From Larkinella bovis (lineage in GTDB: Bacteria; Bacteroidota; Bacteroidia; Cytophagales; Spirosomataceae): DNA of 64,000 bases. Where the stretch lies: contig NZ_JBHSMA010000005.1 of assembly GCF_042655385.1 (NCBI RefSeq), positions 62,001-126,000 of the forward strand, given 5' to 3'. Made by a program: the position numbers and the translations under genes. Numbering within the stretch: the first letter of the stretch is position 1; each line of letters begins with the position of its first letter. A model generated the notes under the pieces. The model had not been told where the DNA came from, did not search any database, and saw nothing but the letters and a program-made list of their open reading frames with translations. Shown here piece by piece: positions 33,869 to 43,600 of this stretch.

Positions 33869-34867
33869 ATGATTCAACCCGCTCGGATTACCGTCGTGGG
33901 CGGTGGCAGTTGGGCCACGGCCATCATCAAAATTCTGTCGGAAGGCAATAACCATATTCGCTGGTGGCTCCGCAGCCAGCAGGATGCTGAGTATATTAAA
34001 AAGTTTCACCACAACCCCAGCTACCTCAGCGACGTGCAGATCAGTCCGCGAAAGGTGCGGGTTTGTACCAAAATCAAAGAAGCCCTGAGCGTCAGTGACC
34101 ACGTCATTCTGGCCGTTCCAGCGGCTTTTATCGGGGATGCGCTAGAAGGGGTTAAACCGGAGCAACTGGCCGGGAAAAGCGTTATTTCAGCGATCAAGGG
34201 GATGATTCCCGGGAAAAATCAGCTCATCACGGACTGGGCCGAACAGGCATTTTCGGTGCCGGCGGAGCGGATTGCGGTGATCGCCGGACCGTGTCATGCC
34301 GAGGAAGTGGCCCTTGAAAAACAATCGTACCTGACGATCGCTTCACAGAACCTGGCGTTTGCCGCCGAAGTGGCCGGCTTGTTGAACGGACGGTTTGTGC
34401 AGACGTCGGCGCTTGGCGATATTTACGGCGTGGAATACTGCGCCGTGATGAAAAACATTATTGCACTGGCCTGCGGCATCACCCACGGTCTGGGATACGG
34501 CGATAATTTTCAGGCTGTTCTGGTATCCAATGCCATGCAGGAAATCCGGCGGTTTGTCGATACGCTTTTTCCGATGCAGCGCGACCTGAGTGCGTCGGCT
34601 TATCTGGGCGATTTGCTGGTAACGGCCTACTCACCCTTCAGCCGGAACCGGACGTTCGGGCATCTGATCGGACGGGGGTATAGCGTGCAATCGGCGCAGA
34701 TGGAAATGAACATGATTGCGGAAGGGTATTATGCCGTCAAAAGCATCCACGAAATCAACCAGCAGTATGGCGTTCCGATGCCGATCGTCGAAATGGTCTA
34801 CACGGTTTTGTACGAAAAAACGTCACCGGTTTGGGCGACGAATAAATTGAAAACCGTATTAAAATAG
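33869..34867 (+). CDS. gpsA: NAD(P)H-dependent glycerol-3-phosphate dehydrogenase
   Basis: A 332-residue cytoplasmic enzyme that reduces dihydroxyacetone phosphate to sn-glycerol-3-phosphate for phospholipid synthesis. The Rossmann motif is GGGSWA (residues 11-16, in ITVVGGGSWATAI). The substrate and catalytic segments AVPAAFI, SAIKGMIPG, GPCHAEEV and YCAVMKNIIALACGI (with the active-site Lys) are all present, and length fits the GpsA family. It converges on the HIT gene with 12 bases between stops. Confidence 0.95.
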   Translation: MIQPARITVVGGGSWATAIIKILSEGNNHIRWWLRSQQDAEYIKKFHHNPSYLSDVQISPRKVRVCTKIKEALSVSDHVILAVPAAFIGDALEGVKPEQLAGKSVISAIKGMIPGKNQLITDWAEQAFSVPAERIAVIAGPCHAEEVALEKQSYLTIASQNLAFAAEVAGLLNGRFVQTSALGDIYGVEYCAVMKNIIALACGITHGLGYGDNFQAVLVSNAMQEIRRFVDTLFPMQRDLSASAYLGDLLVTAYSPFSRNRTFGHLIGRGYSVQSAQMEMNMIAEGYYAVKSIHEINQQYGVPMPIVEMVYTVLYEKTSPVWATNKLKTVLK

Positions 34868-34879
34868 TCCCGTGGTTCG

Positions 34880-35269
34880 CTAGAGAAAGCTCCGGATTTT
34901 AGCCGCGATTTCGGTGAATTCCTCCGGGCTGATTTTCAGCTTGTTGTTGAAATTCATGTCTGCCATGCTGTTCAACGGAATCAGGTGAACGTGCGCGTGT
35001 GGCACTTCCAGCCCCACGACGGCCACACCAATCCGCTGGCAGGGAATGGCTTTTTCAATAGCGGGTGCAATCTGTTTGGCGAACCTCATTAACCCCGCAT
35101 AGAGGTCGTCGTCGAGATCAAACAGGTAATCGATTTCCTGCTTCGGGATCACGAGTGTATGCCCTTTGGCGGTTGGGAACACATCCAGAAACGCCAGAAA
35201 CTCGTCGGTTTCGGCAATTTTATACGCCGGGATTTCACCGCTGACAATACGGGAAAAGATAGAGGGCAT
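34880..35269 (-). CDS. HIT-family nucleotide-binding protein
   Basis: A 129-residue protein beginning PSIFSRIVSGEIPAYKI with the histidine-triad HAHVHLIP at residues 91-98 (His95 the likely nucleophile). HIT proteins of this HinT/protein-kinase-C-interactor type hydrolyse AMP-linked substrates. ATG 35269 is preferred over a TTG two codons upstream; a TTTG sits three bases before that ATG. It is downstream of greA in the same direction but separated by a hairpin repeat. Confidence 0.93.
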   Translation of the reverse strand: MPSIFSRIVSGEIPAYKIAETDEFLAFLDVFPTAKGHTLVIPKQEIDYLFDLDDDLYAGLMRFAKQIAPAIEKAIPCQRIGVAVVGLEVPHAHVHLIPLNSMADMNFNNKLKISPEEFTEIAAKIRSFL

Positions 35270-35295
35270 ACGCAAAGGATTAAGAAGAAATGGTT

Positions 35296-35351
35296 AACAA
35301 TGAATAATGAACGATGACTGACGGATGCAATCCTGTTCATTATTCATTGTT
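35296..35351. repeat. Perfect 17-bp inverted repeat between greA and the HIT gene
   Basis: AACAATGAATAATGAAC (35296-35312) and GTTCATTATTCATTGTT (35335-35351) are exact inverted copies with a 22-base loop. Confidence 0.88.
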
Positions 35352-35360
35352 CGTTCATAA

Positions 35361-35834
35361 CTAGCGTCCGATTTCGAGTACTTCGAACTCAAGGGTACCG
35401 GCTGGTACCTTAATTTCGGTGGTATCACCCACTTTTTTGCCGAGGAGGCCTTTTCCGATGGGTGAACCAACGGATATTTTGCCCAGTTTGAGGTCCGCTT
35501 CTTCTTCCGAAACCAGCGTATACGTCACCGTTGCGCCGTTTTTCCGGTTTTTGATCTTGACCGTCGATAAAACCGATACCTGGGAGGTATCAATGGACGA
35601 CTCGTCGAGCAACCGGGCGTTCGAAATGATTTCCTCCATCTTCGAAATCTTCATTTCCAGCAACCCCTGCGCATCTTTTGCTGCATCGTATTCAGCATTT
35701 TCGCTCAGGTCACCTTTGTCGCGGGCTTCAGCAATTTGGCGGGCAATATCAGTCCGTCCTTTGGTTTTGAGGTCGTTTAGTTCGGCTTTGAGCCTCGCAA
35801 GTCCTTCTTCAGTGTAATACGAAATTTTACCCAT
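35361..35834 (-). CDS. greA: Transcription elongation factor GreA
   Basis: A 157-residue GreA. The N-terminal coiled coil (residues 1-76: YYTEEGLARLKAELNDLKTK, ARDKGDLSENAEYDAAKDAQ) carries the acidic tip Asp/Glu pair that stimulates RNA cleavage in backtracked polymerase; the C-terminal FKBP-like domain has KLGKISVGSPIGKGLLGKKV. All expected parts are present. Its leader contains an intrinsic terminator about 100 bases before the ATG. Confidence 0.96.
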   Translation of the reverse strand: MGKISYYTEEGLARLKAELNDLKTKGRTDIARQIAEARDKGDLSENAEYDAAKDAQGLLEMKISKMEEIISNARLLDESSIDTSQVSVLSTVKIKNRKNGATVTYTLVSEEEADLKLGKISVGSPIGKGLLGKKVGDTTEIKVPAGTLEFEVLEIGR

Positions 35835-35930
35835 GTTACATCTACTCTATAATTTCTTTGCCTTTGGTTTCGGTGTTCCCAAGACCCTACTATTTCCATT
35901 TGTAGCACATTACCCGGTGGGAACTGGCTA

Positions 35931-35963
35931 CAAAAAAGAAAAGAACGGTTCGCTGACCGTTCT
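35931..35963 (-). terminator. Intrinsic terminator in the greA leader
   Basis: Read on the minus strand: AGAACGGT-CAGCGA-ACCGTTCT followed by TTTCTTTTTT. The 8-base stem is perfect. No minus-strand gene lies upstream (the neighbour is fmt on the plus strand), so it would end a short leader RNA of about 125 nt starting from the promoter at 36061-36091. Confidence 0.8.
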
Positions 35964-36060
35964 CCGTACAAAATCTTGTTTCTTTGTAGGAAGCGTCAGG
36001 AGCCTTTCTGCGGAATCGGTTGTATAGCTGTTCGACTACTCATAGTGGAACTTAGGAAGA

Positions 36061-36091
36061 CAAAAGTAACAATTCCGTGGCATTCTCCCAA
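36061..36091 (-). promoter_or_regulatory. Candidate greA promoter (TTG-N20-TACTTTTG)
   Basis: On the minus strand TTG (36091-36089), 20 bases, then TACTTTTG (36068-36061), a match to the Bacteroidota TTTG/TAnnTTTG promoter. Transcription would start near 36056 and cross the leader terminator before greA. Confidence 0.5.
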
Positions 36092-36131
36092 TGCCTGTAA
36101 CAGCAATTCGATCAAATAACAATTTACGGTT

Positions 36132-37058
36132 TTGAGAAGTGATTCTTTTCGCATCGTGTTTATGGGAACACCCGATTTTGCGGTGCCCAGCCTGCATAAA
36201 CTACTGAATAACGGATACCAGGTTGTGGCGGTTGTGACGGCTCCCGACCGCCCTTCCGGACGTGGTCAGCAGCTGACGGAGTCGCCGGTAAAACGGGCCG
36301 CCGTAGCGGCCGGAATTCCGGTTTTACAGCCGGAAAAACTACGTGACCCGGTTTTTCTGGCGCAGCTCCAAAATTATCAGGCTGATTTACAGGTCGTGGT
36401 GGCTTTCCGGATGCTGCCCGAAGTGGTGTGGGCCATGCCCCGGGTTGGCACGTTCAACCTGCATTCGTCGTTGTTGCCGCAATACCGCGGAGCCGCTCCG
36501 ATCAACTGGGCGGTGATCAACGGCGAAAAAGAAACCGGCGTGACCACGTTTTTTATCGAGAAAGAAATCGATACCGGCCAGCTGATTTTTCAGGAAACGG
36601 AGCCCATCCATCGCGACGATACCGCCGGAACGCTCCACGATCGTTTGATGGAGAAGGGCGCCGACCTGGTGCTGAAAACCGTCCGGGCGATTGAAACCGG
36701 GTCCTATCCGCGTACGACTCAACCGCAGGTGGCGGAACTGAAAATGGCCCCCAAAATTCACCGCGAAACCTGCGAAATCAACTGGTTTCAGCCGGCGGAA
36801 ACGGTGCGTAATTTTGTGCGGGGGATGTCGCCCTACCCGACGGCCTGGACGAAAATCAACGGCAAGGTGTATAAACTCTACGCGGTTTCTTTGGCCGACC
36901 AGTCGCCCTTTGCGGCTGAGCCCGGCGAAGCGTATTCCGATGGCAGGAAAACCCTGCTCATCAAGGCCGCCGATGGCTGGTTGGCCGTGAACGAATTGCA
37001 GGCCGAAGGCAAGCGCAAAATGACGGTTGAAGAATACTTTCGCGGGAATAAAATCTGA
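36132..37058 (+). CDS. fmt: Methionyl-tRNA formyltransferase
   Basis: A 308-residue enzyme that formylates initiator Met-tRNA. The N-terminal formyltransferase domain has RIVFMGTPDFAVPSL, the signature SSLLPQYRGAAPINWA and catalytic Asn109, His111 and Asp147; the C-terminal OB-like domain binds tRNA. The start is unusual: an in-frame stop lies at 36117 and the only codon before conserved sequence that can initiate is TTG 36132 (or GTG at 36153, which would cut the first beta strand). The folA gene begins four bases after its stop, so the two form an operon. Confidence 0.94.
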   Translation: MRSDSFRIVFMGTPDFAVPSLHKLLNNGYQVVAVVTAPDRPSGRGQQLTESPVKRAAVAAGIPVLQPEKLRDPVFLAQLQNYQADLQVVVAFRMLPEVVWAMPRVGTFNLHSSLLPQYRGAAPINWAVINGEKETGVTTFFIEKEIDTGQLIFQETEPIHRDDTAGTLHDRLMEKGADLVLKTVRAIETGSYPRTTQPQVAELKMAPKIHRETCEINWFQPAETVRNFVRGMSPYPTAWTKINGKVYKLYAVSLADQSPFAAEPGEAYSDGRKTLLIKAADGWLAVNELQAEGKRKMTVEEYFRGNKI

Positions 37059-37062
37059 TTCG

Positions 37063-37572
37063 ATGCTGATTAGTTTAATTGCTGCCGTGGCCGAAAACGG
37101 CGTTATTGGGCGGGATAATGATCTGGTCTGGCGACTGCCTGATGATTTCAAATACTTTAAACAGACCACCTCGCATCACCCGGTTTTGATGGGTCGCAAA
37201 ACTTTCGAGTCGTTAGGAAAACCGTTGAAGGACCGGCTGAATGTGGTCATTACCCGGAACCCGGATTACCAGCCTGAAGGCGTTGTCGTGGTCGATTCGC
37301 TGCAAAAAGCCCTGGCCGAAGCCCGGAAAACCGGGATCAGCGAAGCATTTGTCATTGGCGGGGCCGAGGTGTATAAGGAGGCCCTTCCGCTGGCCGACCG
37401 GCTGTATGTAACGGAAGTGAAAGCATCGGTTGAGGGCGACGCTCATTTTCCCGAATTCGACCGGGTGGAATGGCAGGAACGCAGCCGCCGACACCATGCA
37501 GCCGACGAGCGGCATGCTTTCGCGTTTGACTTTGTCGTTTGGGAACGAAAAAAGCAGGAGTCAGCCCGGTAG
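37063..37572 (+). CDS. folA: Dihydrofolate reductase
   Basis: A 169-residue DHFR that makes tetrahydrofolate with NADPH. It has the family start LISLIAAVAENGVIG, the WRLPDDFKYFK segment with catalytic Asp27, GRKTFESLGKPL and the FVIGGAEVYKEAL motif. ATG 37063 is used; the 12-codon extension upstream overlaps fmt. Functionally it fits behind fmt because formylation consumes a folate cofactor. Confidence 0.95.
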   Translation: MLISLIAAVAENGVIGRDNDLVWRLPDDFKYFKQTTSHHPVLMGRKTFESLGKPLKDRLNVVITRNPDYQPEGVVVVDSLQKALAEARKTGISEAFVIGGAEVYKEALPLADRLYVTEVKASVEGDAHFPEFDRVEWQERSRRHHAADERHAFAFDFVVWERKKQESAR

Positions 37573-37603
37573 GCTGAGCTTAAAAACCCGCTACAAACGT
37601 CGG

Positions 37604-39685
37604 TTATCCTTTCATAAACCGGATGACGGCGATTTCCGCGAGCAGGAAAACCAGAGCGGCAATGACAAAGTATTTCCAGAGGTTGGTGCCGAGGTTTTGT
37701 TGCCGCAGTTCTTCCACAAAATCGTCGTCCTGAATGCTGTCGAAAATCTGTACGTTGGGCTGGCTGGCAAAAATCCGGCGGAGTTCGTCGGGTTTGTAAA
37801 ACTCCATTTGCGACTCCCGGTTGCCGTGGTTAAACGCCAGTAACTTTTCAGTTTTGTCGTTCAACTGCAATTCGTAGTAGCCCGACGCCAGCTGTTGCCC
37901 GTCGTTCAACTGGTTGCTTTTCGGGAGTTCGAGCAACAACTGGTTCCCGTTGATGCGTTGTACCGGAATGATTTCCAATTTATCGCGTTTCAGCTTGTAA
38001 ACCGCATTGGGCGATGGATTATTGACCAGCACTTCGATGGTGTTATCGTCGAACGAATACGCTGTTCGCTCGGGCCGGACGCTCAGGGCTGCGATTTTGT
38101 ACATGATCGGTACAAAAAGAGCGTGCTGGGCAAGATTTCCGAATTCCGTGTTCAACGGACTGGCAAAAATATAGACCTGGCCCTGCTGCCCATTCGACCC
38201 GCTCATGCGGGACTGGGTCAGAAAGGGAGTTCCATTGCGCAGCGTCAGCAGCCGTTCACCGACCACCCGCCATTGCCAGACGGGCACGGCATTCGGGACA
38301 TTTTCGATGCCCTGCTGGTTGGATTGTTCAAAAATATCCCGGAAAAACGGATTTTGCCGAACGGGTGGCGCCAGGGGTTGCGAGGGGGGGAGCGGAGGGG
38401 CCTGCGTCTGTAAACCGCCCACGCCCAAACCGCCCAGAAACGACGACCAGACTGCCGCGTCCGGGGTGTTGGGGGGAATAATGACCAGACTGCCGCCCTG
38501 CCGGACAAACCGGTCGAGTTCGCTGCGGAGGGTGCCGCCAACTTGCTGGAGCCCTTCCAGAACCACCAGATCGGCCGCTTTCAGCTGACCAACATCCACG
38601 TTTTGTGCATTGAAGCTCCGCCGAACAAACAGACTGTCGTTGCCAAACACGTTTTCGATGTAGTTGGCCTCCGTTTTCTGGTCGTACAGATGCAGAACCC
38701 GGATGGAAGGTGATGCCTGAATCACGAAATAATATTCGTTATCGAACGTAATGGGGTAATCTTCAAAGGCGATGCGACCACGCCGAAAGCCTTTCTGGGT
38801 TACGTTGAAGTTCAGCGTGGCAGTGGCGGTTCCTTTTCCGGGCAATGTCACGGATGCCGTTGAAACCTGCGTCTGATCGATAAACAGTTTGATGGGCAGG
38901 TTCCGAACCGACTCGTCGCCACTGTTGCGGACCCGGACGTTAAGCGTATTATTCTGCAATTCCCGAATGAAGGGCGTGCTTAACCAGACGGAATCCACAA
39001 AAACGTTCTTGGTCGGCTGCGTCTCGAGCGGTACCAGGAAAAGCCGGTTGGTTGTGTCGATTTTCAGTCGGGAGAGGTCGCCAACGGTGCTTTTCTGAAA
39101 ATCCGAAAACCAGAACAGCTGGTTCGGGCCACTTGGGTTGTTCGTAGCCAGCAGGTTGAGTTGCCGGCGATAGACGTCGGAAAGCGTCCGGGAAGTATGC
39201 GCAAACCGGATCGTGGTAACCCGGTCGCGGAGGGCGTCGGCGGTTCCTACGGTTTGTTCCTGGCTGCTGAAGTCATTGGTGACCAATTGCAGGGAGGTTG
39301 CGTTCCGGAACAGCCCCAGCAATTGATCGAGCTTGCTCGTCGCAATGTCCAGATACCGTTTCTCGTTCAGTTCATTCTGCATGCTGTACGAATTGTCGAG
39401 ATACAGGCTCGTCAGGCCGGATCGTGACAAGCCCAGTCGGCTTTTGCTGGGAATGAACGGTTGAGCGAACGCCAGCACCAGGCAGATGACAAAGAGTGAC
39501 CGAAACAGTAAGATCAGATAATGCTTGAGCCGTCGAAAAGACTTCGTTTCGGTCTGCACGGTTTTCAGCAGGGCGACGTTGGTAAAAAAGACCCGGCGCG
39601 TCCGGCGAAAATTAAATAAATGGATGGCAACGGGGACCGAAACCGCCAGTAGCCCTAGCAGGAAAGAAGGATATAGGAAACTCAT
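37604..39685 (-). CDS. BatA-domain membrane protein with von Willebrand A-like region
   Basis: A 693-residue inner-membrane protein. The N-terminus (FLYPSFLLGLLAVSVPVAIH, then LFNFRRTRRVFFTNVALL) is the aerotolerance-regulator BatA domain with two membrane helices (about 6-24 and 57-76). A vWA-like domain begins near residue 90 with LDNSYSM (metal-site DxSxS). A long periplasmic beta-rich part follows, with a Pro-rich loop near residue 420, and a last helix at about 670-688. Related proteins are common, single-copy Bacteroidota genes of unknown function. No Bat operon partners are adjacent. Confidence 0.88.
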   Translation of the reverse strand: MSFLYPSFLLGLLAVSVPVAIHLFNFRRTRRVFFTNVALLKTVQTETKSFRRLKHYLILLFRSLFVICLVLAFAQPFIPSKSRLGLSRSGLTSLYLDNSYSMQNELNEKRYLDIATSKLDQLLGLFRNATSLQLVTNDFSSQEQTVGTADALRDRVTTIRFAHTSRTLSDVYRRQLNLLATNNPSGPNQLFWFSDFQKSTVGDLSRLKIDTTNRLFLVPLETQPTKNVFVDSVWLSTPFIRELQNNTLNVRVRNSGDESVRNLPIKLFIDQTQVSTASVTLPGKGTATATLNFNVTQKGFRRGRIAFEDYPITFDNEYYFVIQASPSIRVLHLYDQKTEANYIENVFGNDSLFVRRSFNAQNVDVGQLKAADLVVLEGLQQVGGTLRSELDRFVRQGGSLVIIPPNTPDAAVWSSFLGGLGVGGLQTQAPPLPPSQPLAPPVRQNPFFRDIFEQSNQQGIENVPNAVPVWQWRVVGERLLTLRNGTPFLTQSRMSGSNGQQGQVYIFASPLNTEFGNLAQHALFVPIMYKIAALSVRPERTAYSFDDNTIEVLVNNPSPNAVYKLKRDKLEIIPVQRINGNQLLLELPKSNQLNDGQQLASGYYELQLNDKTEKLLAFNHGNRESQMEFYKPDELRRIFASQPNVQIFDSIQDDDFVEELRQQNLGTNLWKYFVIAALVFLLAEIAVIRFMKG

Positions 39686-39833
39686 TCAGACGGTTTGCTG
39701 GAACGATTATTTTCTCTTATAACGGCTAAACAAAACAATGTTGTTCGGATTGAACGAATTTAGCAAGAATAGTATACGGAAACACGGCCCGCCCTGATTT
39801 ACGCGGATAAATCAGCAGAACACTATTGTAAGG

Positions 39834-40538
39834 TCAATTCGTAAACAGGGTAAAAAACGCTTCCCGGGTCTGCAACACGTCGGTATAGGTAATGGAACCG
39901 GTTTCGTTACCGATGGTCTGAAAATCCGGCACGGGCGTATGCCCAACCACCTGGTGCAAACCGGGAACGTAATCGGTCGAGGTTTCCCGTTTATCGGCCC
40001 AGACCGGTCCGCCCGCTTCGTCAAAACCGCCCCGCAGGTAGCTCACGTCGAAGAGGGTCGTCCGCATCTTCCGGTCTTCGTGCATTCGGTTCATCAGGGC
40101 CGCCAACTGATCCAGTTCCTGCAAATTTAGTTCCAGTTTCGATCGGAGATCGGCTTTTGGCAAGTGGGCCAGCCAGCGGTTCGACACACCCGCGTGCGTG
40201 AACAGATGGGAATTTTCCTGGTGAGCAATCTGAAACAAAGACTGGTTTTGGGTGAATAATTCCGTCAAAACCGGTTGCATACTGGGGCGGAAACCGGAGC
40301 AGCGGTGGTGCGGAAAATGCAGATACTGCGCGTCGTGGTTGCCGATCAGCAACACCACTTTATCCAAATACTGCTGTTTGAAACGAATGATTTGTTGCAG
40401 GTTCTCCAAGATAACCTCATCGCTGAGATCGTAACTATCGGTATAATCCCCCAAGAAAATCACCTTGTCGAACCGATCGATATTTACCTGAAGCCAACTA
40501 TCGCGTCCGTGGAGGTCCGGAATGGTAACAATTTTCAT
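39834..40538 (-). CDS. Calcineurin-like metallophosphoesterase
   Basis: A 234-residue phosphoesterase with motifs I-III visible: PDLHGR (residues 8-13), GDYTD and GNHD, then FTHAGVSNRW and VGHTP (metal-binding His). The layout is that of serine/threonine-phosphatase-like or diadenosine tetraphosphatase-like enzymes. The substrate is not readable. It lies downstream of infB but behind a strong terminator, so it is probably transcribed separately. Confidence 0.9.
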   Translation of the reverse strand: MKIVTIPDLHGRDSWLQVNIDRFDKVIFLGDYTDSYDLSDEVILENLQQIIRFKQQYLDKVVLLIGNHDAQYLHFPHHRCSGFRPSMQPVLTELFTQNQSLFQIAHQENSHLFTHAGVSNRWLAHLPKADLRSKLELNLQELDQLAALMNRMHEDRKMRTTLFDVSYLRGGFDEAGGPVWADKRETSTDYVPGLHQVVGHTPVPDFQTIGNETGSITYTDVLQTREAFFTLFTN

Positions 40539-40555
40539 ACGTTACAATATATTGA

Positions 40556-40592
40556 AAAAGCCTTTACCGCAACCGCGATAAAGGCTTTTTTG
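40556..40592 (-). terminator. Intrinsic terminator after infB
   Basis: AAAAAGCCTTTA and TAAAGGCTTTTT form a 12-base stem extended by a CGC/GCG pair and AACC-type loop, with T-tracts on both strands. It lies 17 bases after the infB stop. Confidence 0.9.
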
Positions 40593-40608
40593 GCAAATGA
40601 TGGGTGAC

Positions 40609-43600
40609 TTAGAGCGTCCGCTTCACTTCTTTCAGTTCGAAGCTTTCGATGGTATCGCCCACCTGAATATCGTTGAAGTTTTTGATACTCAAACCGCATT
40701 CGTAGCCATTGCGTACCTCGTTGACATCGTCCTTGAAGCGTTTCAGGGCGCTGATCTCGCCGGTATGCACCACGATGAAGTCGCGAACGACGCGGACCTT
40801 GTTGTTCCGGCGGATAATCCCTTCCGTTACCATACAACCTGCCACCGTTCCTATGCGGCTGATTTTGAATACTTCGCGAACGTCGATGTTCCCCACGATA
40901 ACCTCTTCGGTGGTCGGAGCCAGCAGCCCTTCCATGGCATCGCGTACTTCGTTGATGGCGTCGTAGATGATGGAGTACAACCGGATTTCGATTTGCTCCT
41001 GCTCGGCCAGACGGCGGGCGCTGGCTGAAGGCCGTACCTGGAAGCCGACAATGATCGCATCCGACGCCGACGCCAGCAGAATATCCGATTCGGAAATCTG
41101 ACCCACGGCTTTGTGGATAATGTTGACCTGTACTTCTTCCGTCGACAGTTGCAGCAACGAGTCGGAAAGGGCTTCCACCGAACCGTCTACGTCCCCTTTC
41201 ACGATGACGTTCAGTTCCTTGAAGTTACCGATAGCCTTCCGGCGACCAATTTCTTCCAGCGTAATGTGTTTGCGGGTCCGCAGGTTCTGCTCACGCAGCA
41301 ATTGCTCACGTTTGTTGGCAATCTCGCGGGCTTCACGCTCCGTTTCCATGACATTGAACTTATCCCCCGATTGCGGAGCACCGGGCAGACCCAGAATCTG
41401 AACCGGTGTTGACGGCCCTGCTTCTTTCAGGCGCTGGCCTGTGTCACTGGTCATGGCCCGAATGCGGCCAAAGTGAGCCCCTACCAGCACGATATCGCCC
41501 TGATGGAGCGTACCGGTTTGTACCAGCATGGTGGTAACATACCCCCGGCCTTTATCAAGCTCGGCTTCAATCACCGTACCACTGGCCCGTTTGTTCGGGT
41601 TCGCTTTCAGTTCGAGCAATTCGGCTTCGAGCAATACTTTTTCGAGCAGTTCTGGAATACCCTGACCAGATTTCGATGAGATTTCCTGCGTCTGGTATTT
41701 TCCACCCCATTCTTCAACAAGCATGTTCATCTGCGACAGTTCTTCCCGGATTTTTTCCGTATTCGCACCTGGTTTATCAATCTTGCTGAAGGCAAAGACA
41801 ATCGGACTACCGGCAACCTGCGCGTGATTGATGGCTTCGCGGGTTTGCGGCATGACGCTATCGTCGGCCGCAATCACGATAATAACCACGTCGGTTACTT
41901 TCGCACCCCGTGCCCGCATGGCCGTAAAGGCTTCGTGACCCGGTGTATCCAGGAACGTAATCATCCGGTCATCGGTGGTTTTTACGCTGTAAGCACCAAT
42001 GTGCTGCGTAATTCCCCCGGCTTCACCGGCCGCAACGCGGGTTCGGCGAATGTAGTCGAGCAGGGAGGTTTTACCGTGATCGACGTGACCCATGATGGTA
42101 ACAATCGGGGCGCGGGTAATCAGATCTTCTTCCGCATCCGGTTCTTCGACCAGACCCGATTCGATTTCTTCCTCGGCTGAGACAAACTGGACTTCGTAAC
42201 CAAATTCATCGGCAATAACCGTAATGGCTTCGGCATCCAGTCGTTGGTTGATGGAGACAAACATCCCCAGACTCATACAGGTTGCAATAACTTCGTTGAC
42301 CGAAACATCCATCAGCGAAGCCAGATCGTTAGCCGAGACAAACTCGGTCACTTTCAGTGTTTTTGCTTCCTCGTTTTCCAGATCAAGCCGTTCGCGCTCG
42401 CGTTCGGCCCGTTCCTGACGACGATCCCGTCGCCGGTCGGCACCCCGGTTGGGTTTGTTACCCGTCATCCGGGCCTGCGTGGCCTTGATCGAATCTTTTA
42501 CTTCGCGTTCGGTGGGTTCTTCGCGACGATCGCGGGTATTCCGTCCTCCGGCTTTTGCTTTATTCTGAGCACCTGCCGTCCCTGTTGTTCCGGCCGGTTT
42601 ATTCCCTTGTCCCTGCTGGTTCCGGTTTGCCGGATTGGCCGTGTTGCCATCCCGGGTCCGGGCGGGCTGACCCGGTTGGGCGGGCGCAGCCCCTGAGGCT
42701 GTGGTTCCCCCCACGGGGTCCCGACGAAGGCGTTTCCGCTTCCGTTTTTTATCCCGGTCATCGGTGGAAGCCACCGGACCATTCTGGCGTTTGTTGCGGT
42801 CAGACGGCAGTTCGATGGTTCCTAAAACCGTCAGACCACGCAATTGCTCACCGCGTGCCCGGATGGTTTCGATCGGCTCATCGGGTTCAATCGCTTCCTC
42901 CTGAACCGGTGGTGGGGGTGGTGTCGGCGTCGGACGCGGCTCGATAGGATGCGGAGCTTGCGGACCCCGGGCATCCTGTGGACGATTCCGGTTCTGCTCC
43001 GGGCGGTTTCCCGGCCCCTGCTGCCCTGCCGGGCGGTCAAATCGATTAGGCTGATCGCCCGGACGGTCGGGCCGCCGATCACGGTCACGCGAACCTTCGT
43101 TCCGGTTGAAAGGCTGCCCCGGACGGTTGTCGGGCCGGGAGCCATCCGGTCGGGGGGCGTTGCCCCGTTGGCCTTCATTCCGATCCCGGTTTTGCTGATT
43201 TCCCCGATTATCGCGGTGATCATTCGACCGTTGCGAAGGCTGCGGAGTAGGCTTGCGTTCCAGATCGATTTTACCCAAAACCGTCAATCCCGGCAAACGC
43301 GGGCTGGCAATGTCTGCGTTTACGGGTTCTTTATTTTCCGGTGGTGCCACCTGCGGACGTGGTTCGGCCTTGGGTGGTTCAACGGGTCGCTCGGGCTCAG
43401 CCGGTGGGGACACCACCGGAGCCGGTTGCGGTTTATTTTCTACAAGCGGAGCCGCAGCTTCCGGTTTGGGTGCCGGAGCCACTGGTTCACGCGGTTCGAC
43501 GGGCGCGGTTTGCTGCCGTACTTCGACCGGCGCGGGCTGTGGCTGAGCGACCGGTGCCGGAGCCGGTTCGGGCGTCGGGGCGACTGGAGCTACTTTTTCG

